A stretch of DNA of 64,000 bases, from the NCBI RefSeq assembly GCF_001006005.1, contig NZ_CP011254.1:4588001-4652000 (forward strand), read 5' to 3'. Position numbers and translations under genes: made by a program. The notes beneath the pieces were generated by a model. That model did no database searches, was not told the origin of the DNA, and saw only the letters and a program-made list of their open reading frames with translations. This document shows positions 36,868-45,385 of this stretch, one piece after another; within the stretch, counting starts at the first letter, position 1; each line of letters starts with the position of its first letter. Origin of the DNA: Serratia fonticola. Lineage in GTDB: Bacteria > Pseudomonadota > Gammaproteobacteria > Enterobacterales > Enterobacteriaceae.

Positions 36868-37806
36868 TCATCCCTCAATGTCGGTATACAGATGCAGGCG
36901 TTTCACCAGTAGGCGCAGTGGCTTAGCCTCCGGCTTATATTTGTGTTTTACCGCCGTCACGTCGTAATTGAGCAGTTCACCGATCTTCGGTACCTGTGCG
37001 CCCATTTCTGGTTGGCACAGGGCAATCAGCGGCAGCGGGCAGGGGTGCTGTACCTGTTTTTGCTGCGGTTGATACCATACGCGTGCGATTGGCTGCACCT
37101 TTACCGGCCGTTTGATTTTCAGCGTGGCGTTCTGCGGCAGGCGGCTGACGTCGTCAATTTCACGGCCCACCAACTCGGCCCACTGTTCGCGGTTGTAGGG
37201 CGGGACGGCGCGCCCGGCTTTCTGGCTTTTCTCTAATTGCGCCAGGATATCGTCGCGCTTCACCTTCTTGATGATGTGCTTGTTGGCCCAGCCAAAACGT
37301 ACCGAGTCCGGGTTGGTGAGCAGGGTGATGGAGCGATAGGCGCTGAGAGTGATCAAACCGTGCAGGTGGGTGTGCACAAACTCAAAACGTTGCTCGGGGG
37401 CCAGGCCAGACTCTACGGTAATGATCTGTTCCAGCTCCGCCTTCAGCCGGTTGATCAGAGCGATCTGCTGTTGTAGCGCCAGATACTCGGCTCGTTCGGT
37501 CTCAAGGCAAATGACACCGGGCAATCTTACCGCCGCCTTGCTGCTGATATGCTGGCGGTTGTGGTGGATAAACAGCCGTTGGTAGTGTTCCAGGGCAAGG
37601 TCACGGGCAGCCTGGCCCACATGCTGCTCCACGCTGATCTGTTCGATGGCGCTATGCTCCTTACCTTTCTCGATTTCTGGCAGGCTGAACACCCTTGCTG
37701 CCAGCAACCGCAACGGCTGGATTTGCTGGTGGAGTTGCGCCAATGCCTGTTCCAGCTCGCTAAAACGCGCATTCATTCTGCCGATCAGACTGTACTTATC
37801 CATCAT
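36868..37806 (-). CDS. tus: Replication terminus-binding protein Tus
   Basis: Tus binds Ter sites and stops replication forks from one direction. The 312 residues align with E. coli Tus throughout, including RVFSLPEIEK, SSKAAVRLPGV, RFGWANKHIIKK, LPQNATLKIKRPVKVQPIAR and ELLNYD near the end. The histidine of FGWANKHIIK (near residue 180), which follows E. coli Tus, lies near the cytosine-binding lock pocket. A Ter site lies 11 bases upstream of the start codon, so Tus bound there should repress its own gene as in E. coli. The gene marks the window as terminus DNA. Confidence 0.95.
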   Translation of the reverse strand: MMDKYSLIGRMNARFSELEQALAQLHQQIQPLRLLAARVFSLPEIEKGKEHSAIEQISVEQHVGQAARDLALEHYQRLFIHHNRQHISSKAAVRLPGVICLETERAEYLALQQQIALINRLKAELEQIITVESGLAPEQRFEFVHTHLHGLITLSAYRSITLLTNPDSVRFGWANKHIIKKVKRDDILAQLEKSQKAGRAVPPYNREQWAELVGREIDDVSRLPQNATLKIKRPVKVQPIARVWYQPQQKQVQHPCPLPLIALCQPEMGAQVPKIGELLNYDVTAVKHKYKPEAKPLRLLVKRLHLYTDIEG

Positions 37807-37816
37807 TACCTCGCAT

Positions 37817-37832
37817 TTTAGTTACAACATAC
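37817..37832 (-). promoter_or_regulatory. Replication terminator (Ter) site upstream of tus
   Basis: On the minus strand the sequence reads GTATGTTGTAACTAAA, an exact match to the core of the E. coli Ter consensus AGNATGTTGTAACTAAA apart from the base before the G. By that consensus the blocking face points to higher coordinates, so leftward-moving forks should be arrested. It also overlaps the tus promoter region. Confidence 0.93.
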
Positions 37833-37985
37833 ATTGTAGGGCAGAGTAACCAAGGTGGCAACTTCAGCCTAAGTGTAGGGGCCGCTTAGGAGCGGAAAAT
37901 AACCCCCGCTTAATTCTGTCTGCATGCGGAGGTGAGGAGCTCGAAACTAATCCAGCATGAACCGTGCTCCATCGATGCGCCCTAA

Positions 37986-39053
37986 TCACGGTATTGCTTT
38001 ACTGTCAAAAATGCGCCGCCACACCCAGCTTAGCGTGTTGGAGAAATTAGCAGATGTGGATAATTGGGTAATTTCGGGGGTGACGGACCAAACGCCATGT
38101 TCATCTTTGCCAGCAATGTCATAACGGAAAAGATAGTCGGGTTCTAATCCCATGCGTAGATCGGCAAGGATCAGACGAAGCTCACCATCGTTTCGTTGTT
38201 GCGTATGGGCAGCGAAAAATCCATGTGTGAACCACCGCAGACGTTCCAACTTTGGCTCGGATATCAACTGCTCCAGTATAACGTTGTCGCTTGGGTAAAA
38301 AGTAAATGGCATTGCTTCTCGATCTGCAACAAGGGACCGGTCACCGATCCAGTAACCTTTTGGCTCCATCACGATCACTCGCCATGCCAGGGTGTTGAAC
38401 GGCAGGGGGGTTGAAAAACGAGGTGCGTTCTGTAAGTTGAGGACCGCCAGGCTTTGTGATGCCGCTCTGTCGATCAGTGCTTTGGCGCCGACACTCCACG
38501 CCAGGTAAACCGAGCTCACCAGCAAACCCGCGACCAGCCAGTTGCGTGCCGCCTTGTCTCGGCCTAGCTCATTTGTTTGCTGCGAGGGTTGGTAGGTTAG
38601 CCGCCAGGCAGCAATAACCCCTGCCAGCAAGGGTACGGTATACAACGGATCAATGATGAAGATTGTCGCCCACATCACTGGCGGGGTCTTCATGGGCCAG
38701 AACAACTGGGTACCGTAGACGGTAAAAGCGTCCAGTAGAGGATGCGTTATCAAGGCAAGCCAGATCGCCAATAGCCACCGCAGCGGGGATCTTTGCACTA
38801 GGCTGCTGCGGGATTTAAGCACTAACCAGAGCAATAATCCCAACACCGTTAACAGCAAAAGTGAATGTGATGGCCCCCGGTGCCAGGTCACTTCTGTAAC
38901 AACATCGCGGCTGAACAGTTTAAACCAAACCACGTCCAGATCGGGCAAAGTCCCGAGTATACCTCCAGCCAGTATCGCCATGCGCCGATGGCGTGGAGGG
39001 ACGACAAGTGCAGCAACGCTGCTGCCAAGAACAATTTGTGTTAATGAGTCCAT
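37986..39053 (-). CDS. YdjM/YbcI-type membrane-bound metal-dependent hydrolase
   Basis: This 355-residue protein belongs to the YdjM-like family (predicted membrane-bound, metal-dependent hydrolases). The N-terminal motif DSLTQIVLGSS, then GTLPDLDVV, HRGPSHSLL and HPLLDAFTVYG supply the conserved histidine and aspartate residues, among about five hydrophobic segments. A soluble C-terminal domain follows from about residue 200. I start at the ATG at 39053; it lies inside the end of the preceding gene (13-base overlap), implying translational coupling. It is the last gene of a four-gene leftward operon (SDR, MFS, secreted protein, this gene). Its substrate is unknown. Confidence 0.82.
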   Translation of the reverse strand: MDSLTQIVLGSSVAALVVPPRHRRMAILAGGILGTLPDLDVVWFKLFSRDVVTEVTWHRGPSHSLLLLTVLGLLLWLVLKSRSSLVQRSPLRWLLAIWLALITHPLLDAFTVYGTQLFWPMKTPPVMWATIFIIDPLYTVPLLAGVIAAWRLTYQPSQQTNELGRDKAARNWLVAGLLVSSVYLAWSVGAKALIDRAASQSLAVLNLQNAPRFSTPLPFNTLAWRVIVMEPKGYWIGDRSLVADREAMPFTFYPSDNVILEQLISEPKLERLRWFTHGFFAAHTQQRNDGELRLILADLRMGLEPDYLFRYDIAGKDEHGVWSVTPEITQLSTSANFSNTLSWVWRRIFDSKAIP

Positions 39054-39766
39054 GGTAGGTTCCAACGGTCTGTTTTATCGTTCTGTTGGGCAAGCTGTGC
39101 CTTTACCCACCGGTCATGCAGCCATTGTTCCGATTTACGGCGAGCAAGTAGCGTTGCCCATTGCAAATCTCGCTCGAACAACATGGGTTTCTCATCGCTG
39201 CCGACTATGACCCAGAACCAACTCCCATCAGCAAGATTACGTGCCTTGAATTTTATACCGGTGACCTGAACTGTCTCACTACGGCCAGCGTGTGTAATAC
39301 GCACCGGTTCACTGTGGGGAGCGACAGAGGCCACCTTCATGTTGACCAGCAAATCGGGCGCAGCCCTGCGCAGGAATTCTGTTGCAATCTGCTCAGAGCG
39401 TTCTCGGGATGGTAAAGGTTTTCCTGCCAGCTCTAGCGAGATGTTAGCAAAACCTTTGAGTGTTCCATCGGAGGCAAACACAGTACTAAAGTGTTCCCCC
39501 TCCAGGAAGGCATTCCGTCCGTCACGCCTCTCGTAGCGGCTAAGCACGACGGGCTTACTATCCAGAGTCACTGAACGCTGACTGGTGAGGTGATGAGTAT
39601 CAGGGATGCTGGCTGAGTCATGATCAACTGCGCCAGTAGCTGCCTGCAAGGCGAACGAGGAAAAACCAGCAGTAAGCCCAATACCTATGTGGAACACGAG
39701 GACAAAGCGGTAGAGGTTCCACCAGACCGCGAGGACTGAAGTGAGCGAAGAACGTTTAGCGTTCAT
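39041..39766 (-). CDS. Hypothetical membrane-anchored/exported protein
   Basis: I do not recognise the family. The 241 residues begin with a basic stretch and a long hydrophobic segment (about residues 12-36; FVLVFHIGIGLTAGF), consistent with a signal anchor or signal peptide. The rest is soluble, with mixed charge and a basic C-terminus (LLARRKSEQWLHDRWVKAQL). AGAGGA stands five bases before the ATG. It overlaps the MFS gene upstream by 4 bases (ATGA) and the YdjM-like gene downstream by 13, so it is tightly tied to that operon and may work with either membrane protein. Confidence 0.7.
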   Translation of the reverse strand: MNAKRSSLTSVLAVWWNLYRFVLVFHIGIGLTAGFSSFALQAATGAVDHDSASIPDTHHLTSQRSVTLDSKPVVLSRYERRDGRNAFLEGEHFSTVFASDGTLKGFANISLELAGKPLPSRERSEQIATEFLRRAAPDLLVNMKVASVAPHSEPVRITHAGRSETVQVTGIKFKARNLADGSWFWVIVGSDEKPMLFERDLQWATLLARRKSEQWLHDRWVKAQLAQQNDKTDRWNLPWTH

Positions 39767-41004
39767 GATTTCCTCTGGAATGAGGTAAGTGATGCGCTTT
39801 TCATCACGCAGATACTGGCCAGTAAAAGCGCCACCGTGAGCCCCGCAAGGAGCGGGACGAAACCGGGTACCCATGACGCGATAAGCGGGCCAATACTGGC
39901 GCCGATGAACAAGACAAAGCCATTCAGTGCCATGCCAGCTGCGCGGTCAGGTGCGGCCAGATCGCCAAATCGACTAATCATTGCCGGGACAGCCAAAGCG
40001 ACACCGGTAACGAAGAGTAGGCTCCCGATGCCAATACCTATTATCGTCTGCGACAAAATCGCCTCCAGGGTGAGGCCGACAGCTGCAACCAGGTAACCCA
40101 CACTTGCGACTCCCGGCATCCCGAATCTGTTTGCAAGCGGTCCAACCAGCAAGGCCATGAACATACCTGGCAATCCAGACAGGCGAAGTGCAATGACCAG
40201 GTCAGGATCCAGGTTCAACCCTGCCAAATGCGGCCCCAACAGTGTATACATCGCAACAAAAGACAGGAGAAGTGTGATATGCGCGCATGAAAGCAGCACA
40301 ATGGCGGGCCGCATGGCAATGTTGCCTAGTGCGATGAAACGATGGCCCAGGTGGCCATCAACGGCGGTGCGGACGGGTTCCTGGATCAGTAGCACAATGA
40401 ATGGGAGCACGGCCATCAGGCCAGTTCCCGTGGCTATAAATACCCAGATCCAACCCCATTGTAGCGCCACCCAGGCAGCGAACACTTGCCCTAGGATACC
40501 CGCCACGAGAAAAGACGTAGACATGGCCCCGATGGCAATTGCCCGATGGCGTGGCAATACCGCTTCGGCAAGATAGGCCAGTGCCACAGGGGCGAAACTG
40601 GATGCAGCGAGCCCCTGCAACATCCGTAGCCCCGCCAACCAGGGCAAGGAAGGCGCAAAAACGCAGGCGAGTGTGGCAACCGACAGCGCACTCAGCCCGA
40701 CCAGCATGATTAGCCGACGACCATATTGATCGGATAACGGCCCCCAGATCAGGAATCCTCCAGCATAGGCCAGGCTGAAACAACTGGCTAGCGCGAACGT
40801 GACTGAGCCTGGTGTTGCCGAACCGAACGATTGAGCGACAGGTGTGAGTAGAGGGATTGCCAGATAAAGCTGGGTCAGCACCAACAACGCCACCACGACC
40901 AGTAACGTAACTTCACGTCCACTCGCGCTATGAGCTGGGTTTTGGTGGGTATGTTTGCTGGCGGGGTCAGCCGCCAGATCTATAGTGTTGTTGTAATCAG
41001 CCAT
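39763..41004 (-). CDS. Major facilitator superfamily transporter
   Basis: This 413-residue MFS exporter-type protein (drug:H+ antiporter 1 class) has about 12 hydrophobic segments. The A-like motif between TM2 and TM3 is GPLSDQYGRRLIM. A cytoplasmic N-terminus (MADYNNTIDLAADPASKH) precedes TM1. The open frame extends 91 codons further upstream, but that part lies inside the SDR gene in another frame; the ATG at 41004 has AGGAT upstream and an 8-base overlap with the SDR stop. The substrate is unknown. A divergent TetR gene next to the operon suggests induction by a small compound. Confidence 0.85.
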   Translation of the reverse strand: MADYNNTIDLAADPASKHTHQNPAHSASGREVTLLVVVALLVLTQLYLAIPLLTPVAQSFGSATPGSVTFALASCFSLAYAGGFLIWGPLSDQYGRRLIMLVGLSALSVATLACVFAPSLPWLAGLRMLQGLAASSFAPVALAYLAEAVLPRHRAIAIGAMSTSFLVAGILGQVFAAWVALQWGWIWVFIATGTGLMAVLPFIVLLIQEPVRTAVDGHLGHRFIALGNIAMRPAIVLLSCAHITLLLSFVAMYTLLGPHLAGLNLDPDLVIALRLSGLPGMFMALLVGPLANRFGMPGVASVGYLVAAVGLTLEAILSQTIIGIGIGSLLFVTGVALAVPAMISRFGDLAAPDRAAGMALNGFVLFIGASIGPLIASWVPGFVPLLAGLTVALLLASICVMKSASLTSFQRKS

Positions 41005-41716
41005 AGAATCCTGTTTCCGAGACCGGAACGGCTCCTCCAACCATAACGGAGTGCACCTGACGTGCCGCGTGTAATTCCCAGAATTGTTCAGCGATATCTG
41101 CCGGTGCGACGGTATCACTTTTTCCAATCCCGCCTGGCGTTCCCTCAACGAAACCATTGACGACCACCTCACCGACATGAATGTCACGTGGTGCGAGGGT
41201 ATGCGCCAGGATATGGGTGGCTTTACGTTGCGCGGCAACACTGATGGCCAGCGCAGCATAATTGACGGCGAATGCATTGATTTGCGGGTGATCCAGTGCC
41301 ATGACGCCGCTGGTCACCAGTACAGTCCCTTTCGATACTGCGAGGTCTTCCTGGCTCTCCTGTACGGCAGCGATATAACCAGCAACCCGGAGATCGAAAC
41401 TCTTGCTCAGCTCCGTAGGAGAGGTGGAGAGCAGGTCGCCTTCGATATCGAGAAAGACGTTCCAGTGCAGGATACCTATGGGCCCAAGTATCTCACGTAC
41501 ATTCTTGACGACATGCTGTATCGCCTTAACGTCGCTCAAATCGGCCGAGAAAGCCTTAACCTTGATACCTTCGGCCGTCAGCTCTGCTTCCGCTTTAGCA
41601 AGACGTTGAACATTGCGTGCAATCAGGGCAACAGGATGACCAGCCTTGCCAAAACGGCGGGCAACCGCGTGAGAGATGCCCGGGCCATACCCACAGATAA
41701 GAATGGTGTTCTTCAT
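40997..41716 (-). CDS. Short-chain dehydrogenase-like protein with altered active site
   Basis: This 239-residue protein has a Rossmann N-terminus ILICGYGPGISHAVARRFG, a variant of the SDR TGxxxGIG motif, and an NAG-like region replaced by LHWNVFL. The catalytic serine is present in VLVTSGVM. However, at the canonical distance for tyrosine there is a phenylalanine (NAFAV), and the lysine position holds a tyrosine, so the YxxxK pair is missing. It may bind nucleotide without normal dehydrogenase chemistry. It is first in the four-gene leftward operon and divergent from the TetR gene. Confidence 0.82.
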   Translation of the reverse strand: MKNTILICGYGPGISHAVARRFGKAGHPVALIARNVQRLAKAEAELTAEGIKVKAFSADLSDVKAIQHVVKNVREILGPIGILHWNVFLDIEGDLLSTSPTELSKSFDLRVAGYIAAVQESQEDLAVSKGTVLVTSGVMALDHPQINAFAVNYAALAISVAAQRKATHILAHTLAPRDIHVGEVVVNGFVEGTPGGIGKSDTVAPADIAEQFWELHAARQVHSVMVGGAVPVSETGFYG

Positions 41717-41750
41717 ATTTCATACTCCAGTTAACAGGTAAAATTACAAC

Positions 41751-41768
41751 TCCAACGTTTTGGTTGGA
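41751..41768. promoter_or_regulatory. Candidate TetR operator
   Basis: TCCAAC and GTTGGA form a perfect six-base inverted repeat around GTTTTG in the 107-base region between the SDR and TetR genes, next to the AT-rich TACTATAGTA. A site of this size and place is typical for TetR-family repressors controlling divergent genes. The link is inferred. Confidence 0.55.
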
Positions 41769-41823
41769 AATTACTATAGTATGATTACGCGACAACCACA
41801 ACCGATAGTTAAGAGAGTAAAAA

Positions 41824-42411
41824 ATGGCCTGGGATACTGAAGGGACGAAACGTAAAATTCTGCAAGCAGCGATGGTTGAATTTGCCCAGTTTGGCCCGAA
41901 TGGCACTACCCACGAACGGATCGCCAGGCAGGCAGGAGTCAATAAAGAACGTGTTTACAATTACTTTGGCGACAAGCCGGCGTTATTCGCAGCCGTGTTA
42001 CGCAATGAACTAGCCAAGGTGGCACTGGCTGTGCCTGTACAATCCTTTGCTGTTGAAGATATTGGAGATTACGCGGGGCGTGCTTATGACTATCACCTCG
42101 AAAACCCTGAGCTTAGCAGGCTTATGCGCTGGGAAGGACTAACTTACGACGGAGAGGTGCCGGACGAAGAACTGCGACGTGAATATTATGGTTATAAGGT
42201 TCAGGCCGTGACCGATGGGCAGCACCAGGGAGTTGTTACCCGGGCCCTTGACGCCGATCACTTGGCTTTTCTGATATTGGCTCTTGCTGGATGGTGGTCT
42301 GCAGTACCACAGGTCGCGCGTATGTTAACGGGGCCAGACAGCACTGAAGAGCATGCCAGACGGAGAGCTTCTGTCGTAGAGGCTGCCCGGCGCCTGGCGA
42401 CAGCCCCATAA
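41824..42411 (+). CDS. TetR-family transcriptional regulator
   Basis: This 195-residue regulator has an N-terminal helix-turn-helix domain: TKRKILQAAMVEFAQFGPNG, then HERIARQAGVNKERVYNYFG with the recognition helix near residues 40-48. The C-terminal ligand domain is divergent, as usual. It is divergent from the SDR/MFS operon, with a candidate operator between them, so it is the likely repressor of that operon. The insertion sequence begins 95 bases after its stop. Confidence 0.88.
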   Translation: MAWDTEGTKRKILQAAMVEFAQFGPNGTTHERIARQAGVNKERVYNYFGDKPALFAAVLRNELAKVALAVPVQSFAVEDIGDYAGRAYDYHLENPELSRLMRWEGLTYDGEVPDEELRREYYGYKVQAVTDGQHQGVVTRALDADHLAFLILALAGWWSAVPQVARMLTGPDSTEEHARRRASVVEAARRLATAP

Positions 42412-42538
42412 AATGAATGTTGGAAAAAGCACGGGTAATACCCATTAAGCAAAATCATGACAGTAGTGTTTCTCAGTCATAATAAGCGCAGAAGGGGCGC
42501 TGCATTGAACTGACCCCAAGAAGTTGGACGGTTTAAAA

Positions 42539-43369
42539 TTAAGCAACCATCAAGGCCTGCGTTCTGTACTCCACAGGGCTCAGGCCTTTGAGCTTCTGCT
42601 TGATACGTCGGTTATTGTAGTAATCTATGTACATGCCTATCTCTTCAGACAGGTGTTCCACACTCTCAAAGCGTTGTAAATAATACAGTTCAGCTTTCAG
42701 ATGGCCAAAGAAGTTTTCCATTACCGCATTATCCAGGCAGTTACCCTTGCGAGACATGCTCTGTTCTATCCCATTTTCCTGCAACTGATGCTGATAAGCC
42801 GCCATCTGATAGTGCCAGCCTTGGTCACTGTGCAGCAACGGCTTTTCTTCCGTTTTTAGCGTACTGAGCGCCTTATTCAGCATCGTTTTTACCAGGCTGA
42901 ACACCGGTTTACGGGACATCTCATAGGCGATGATTTCACCGTTAAACAAGTCGAGTACCGACGATAAATACAGCTTTTCATCCGCGACACGGAACTCCGT
43001 GATATCGGTCACCCACTTTTGGTTAGGCCCTTGCGCGGTAAAATCGCGCTGCAAGGTATTCGGGGCCACTTTACCGACATGTCCCTTGTACGAACGGTAC
43101 TTTTTACGGCGAACGGGCGATTTCAATTGCAGTTCAACCATCAGTTTTTGCACGGTTTTATGATTTAGCACAGCCCCCATTTTTCGAAGAACACTGGTCA
43201 CCCGGCGATAGCCGTAACGGCCTTTATGCTCGTTAAAAACAGCCATTATTTGCTGCTTGGTTTCACCATACTTATCCGGTGCTTGATGGCTTTTACAACA
43301 ATAGTAATACGTACTGCGCGGCAGTTTTCCGGCCCACAGCAAAGCATCCAAACGGTGTTCTGACCTCAA
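42539..43369 (-). CDS. IS3-family transposase OrfB (DDE integrase domain)
   Basis: OrfB is the catalytic half of the transposase. The DDE residues are in WVTDITEF (near residue 118), LLHSDQGWHY (near 178) and NAVMENFFGHLK (near 214), with an HTH_21-like N-terminal part (HKGRYGYRRVTSVLRKMG). Its first conventional start is a TTG nine bases past the orfA stop. The functional product is probably an OrfAB fusion made by -1 frameshifting at CAAAAAT in the last codons of orfA. It appears intact. Confidence 0.92.
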   Translation of the reverse strand: MRSEHRLDALLWAGKLPRSTYYYCCKSHQAPDKYGETKQQIMAVFNEHKGRYGYRRVTSVLRKMGAVLNHKTVQKLMVELQLKSPVRRKKYRSYKGHVGKVAPNTLQRDFTAQGPNQKWVTDITEFRVADEKLYLSSVLDLFNGEIIAYEMSRKPVFSLVKTMLNKALSTLKTEEKPLLHSDQGWHYQMAAYQHQLQENGIEQSMSRKGNCLDNAVMENFFGHLKAELYYLQRFESVEHLSEEIGMYIDYYNNRRIKQKLKGLSPVEYRTQALMVA

Positions 43370-43377
43370 TGCACTGA

Positions 43378-43896
43378 TTATTTTTGCCCTTTTCGACGAG
43401 TCTGGGCTTCTTTCTGTTGCATCAAGGCTCTCAACTTTTTTATGTAAGCATTCTGTGCGCGTAAAAACTCGATTTCCTCCCGCATCTCTTCGGGTGTCAA
43501 CTCATCAGGCGATTTATCGGCATGGGGGGTTTTGGGATGCTGACGCATTCGGCGACTTCGCTTATTCAGGTTGAGGGCTTCAGCCCCATTCTCCCGATAG
43601 AGTTTAATCCAACGCTCCACAGTAAGGTAACAGGGAATATCGAATTTGGCGGCGACTGTCGCTGAAGAGAGTGGATTTGAAAGCGCGAATTCAACGACAG
43701 AGAGCCTGAAGTCAGGCGTGTAATGTGGCTTGCGTCCTACCCGCAGCCCTTGTTCCCCATGGTGCTGATAAGCGGCGATCCATCTGCGTAGTTGAACATG
43801 GGCAATAGAAAATGTCTTGGCGGTCTGTTTTTGACTGCCGAGTCCGGCAAGATAGTGCCGGACCGCGTCAAGTTTGAACTGAAGTGAATACTTCAT
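43378..43896 (-). CDS. IS3-family transposase OrfA (HTH)
   Basis: OrfA is the DNA-binding half of the IS150-type transposase: 172 residues from the ATG at 43896, which has GGAGG upstream (the frame is open 13 codons more). It contains two helix-turn-helix segments (TAKTFSIAHVQLRRWIAAYQ and the region around FDIPCYLTVERWIKLYRENG) and a C-terminal leucine-rich coiled coil (EEMREEIEFLRAQNAYIKKL). It ends at CAAAAATAA, a sequence suited to a -1 shift into orfB. Confidence 0.9.
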   Translation of the reverse strand: MKYSLQFKLDAVRHYLAGLGSQKQTAKTFSIAHVQLRRWIAAYQHHGEQGLRVGRKPHYTPDFRLSVVEFALSNPLSSATVAAKFDIPCYLTVERWIKLYRENGAEALNLNKRSRRMRQHPKTPHADKSPDELTPEEMREEIEFLRAQNAYIKKLRALMQQKEAQTRRKGQK

Positions 43897-43984
43897 CAGA
43901 ACTGCACCTCCAAATGTCAGATGTTTGTCCAACATTTGGGGTTCAGTTCACATGTGCGCCCCTTGGTTTTCCCTGAGCAGGATA

Positions 43985-45271
43985 TTAAATACGCGCGGCT
44001 TCCGGCAATTTCTTCAGGTAGTGGCCAACCAGCAGGGCCAGCAACAGCATCACGCTGATAAAAGCAACTACGCCGCCCCAGCCAAAGTTATGCCAGAACA
44101 CGCCGCCCAGCGTACCGGCAACGCTGGAACCCACGTAATAACAAAACAGATAGAGCGAAGAAGCCTGGCCTTTGGCCCGGCGTGCGCGGCGGCCAATCCA
44201 ACTGCTGGCAACCGAGTGGGCGGCAAAGAAACCGGCGGTGAACAGCATCATGCCAATAAAGATCACAGTGACAGGGGCCAGGGCGGTGATCAGTATCCCG
44301 ATCAGCATAATGATAATGGACGCCAGCAGCACCGGGCCGCGGCCAAATTTGGAGGTCAGGGCACCCGCTTTGGGGGAACTGTAAGAACCGGTGAGATACA
44401 CCACCGACAACAGGCCCACAATTGCCTGGCTGAGATGATAAGGATCGCTCAGCAGGCGGTAGCCAATGTAGTTGAACATTGTCACAAAGCTGCCCATCAG
44501 CAGGAAACCTTCGGCAAACAGCAGCGGCAGCCCCTTATCGTGCCAATGCAGCTTAAAGTTAATCAGCAACGTTCTTGGCCGCAATGAACTGGCGCGGAAG
44601 TGCTTGGAGGCGGGCAGAATGCGCCAGAACATGCAGGCCGCCGCCAGGGCGAACACCCCAATCACCGCCAGTGAGATCCGCCAGGAGAAGAAATCGGTGA
44701 GCACCCCGGTCACCAGACGCCCACTCATCCCACCGATCGAGTTGCCGCTGATATAAAGGCCCATAGAAAAGGCCACGAAGCTCGGGTGGATCTCTTCGCT
44801 CAGATAGGTCATACCGACTGCCGCAACCCCGCTCAGCGAAAGCCCAATCAACGCCCGCATCACCAAGATTCCGTGCCAACTGGTCATGAAGGCACAAATC
44901 AGCGTACAGATCGCCGCCAACAGCAGGGCCACCACCATCACCGACTTACGGCCGATAGCATCTGACAGCGGGCCGGTAAACATCAGGCCGATGGCCAACA
45001 TCCCAGTGGAGAAGGAGAGGGAAAGGCTGCTCTCCGCTGGGGAGATGCCAAAATCTTGCGAAAGCACCGGTAAGATCGGTTGCACACAGTACAGCAGCGC
45101 AAAGGTAGCCAGCCCGGCAGAGAACAGCGCCAAGGTCACGCGCATAAACTGCGGTGTACCGCGTTCGATGTAGGGGAGTTTATTCAGCGTGGTGCGTTTG
45201 GTTGTTGGGGCACTGTCAGGGGCTGGCAGCGTTTTTGGCATACTGGCCGCAGAACGCGAAGCGGTTGTCAC
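43985..45271 (-). CDS. ynfM: MFS transporter YnfM
   Basis: YnfM is a 428-residue MFS transporter predicted to export small molecules; in E. coli it is linked to arabinose and drug efflux. It has about 12 hydrophobic segments and the motif GPLSDAIGRKSVM between TM2 and TM3. A long polar N-terminus precedes TM1. The start is GTG at 45271, with AAGGA six bases before it. The gene is divergent from a LysR gene (ynfL), as in E. coli, with mlc following, so the synteny is conserved. The IS3 element ends 34 bases beyond its stop. Confidence 0.9.
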   Translation of the reverse strand: MTTASRSAASMPKTLPAPDSAPTTKRTTLNKLPYIERGTPQFMRVTLALFSAGLATFALLYCVQPILPVLSQDFGISPAESSLSLSFSTGMLAIGLMFTGPLSDAIGRKSVMVVALLLAAICTLICAFMTSWHGILVMRALIGLSLSGVAAVGMTYLSEEIHPSFVAFSMGLYISGNSIGGMSGRLVTGVLTDFFSWRISLAVIGVFALAAACMFWRILPASKHFRASSLRPRTLLINFKLHWHDKGLPLLFAEGFLLMGSFVTMFNYIGYRLLSDPYHLSQAIVGLLSVVYLTGSYSSPKAGALTSKFGRGPVLLASIIIMLIGILITALAPVTVIFIGMMLFTAGFFAAHSVASSWIGRRARRAKGQASSLYLFCYYVGSSVAGTLGGVFWHNFGWGGVVAFISVMLLLALLVGHYLKKLPEAARI

Positions 45272-45385
45272 AGCGGTTCCTTACCGGGTTCGGGAGATGA
45301 AAAATACGTCTTGAATCACAAAATCATAGGGAGCTGTCAGTTTTTTGTCTAATATATTAATCATCCTAATTAAGATGTTTAAAGT

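Larger units (their letters stand above)
42506..43950 (-). mobile_element. IS3-family (IS150-like) insertion sequence
   Basis: This 1,445-base element is bounded by imperfect inverted repeats: the left end is TGAACTGACCCCAAGAAGTT and the right end, read inward, is TGAACTGAACCCCAAATGTT. CAT occurs directly outside both ends (42503-42505 and 43951-43953), a three-base target duplication typical of IS3-family elements. It carries two overlapping-phase genes, orfA and orfB, on the minus strand. It lies between a TetR gene and ynfM and interrupts no recognisable gene. Confidence 0.93.

Noticed and set aside
36459..36878. ORF antisense to the intron 3' part
   Set aside because: It covers the maturase end and the structured domain V region, which explain the sequence.
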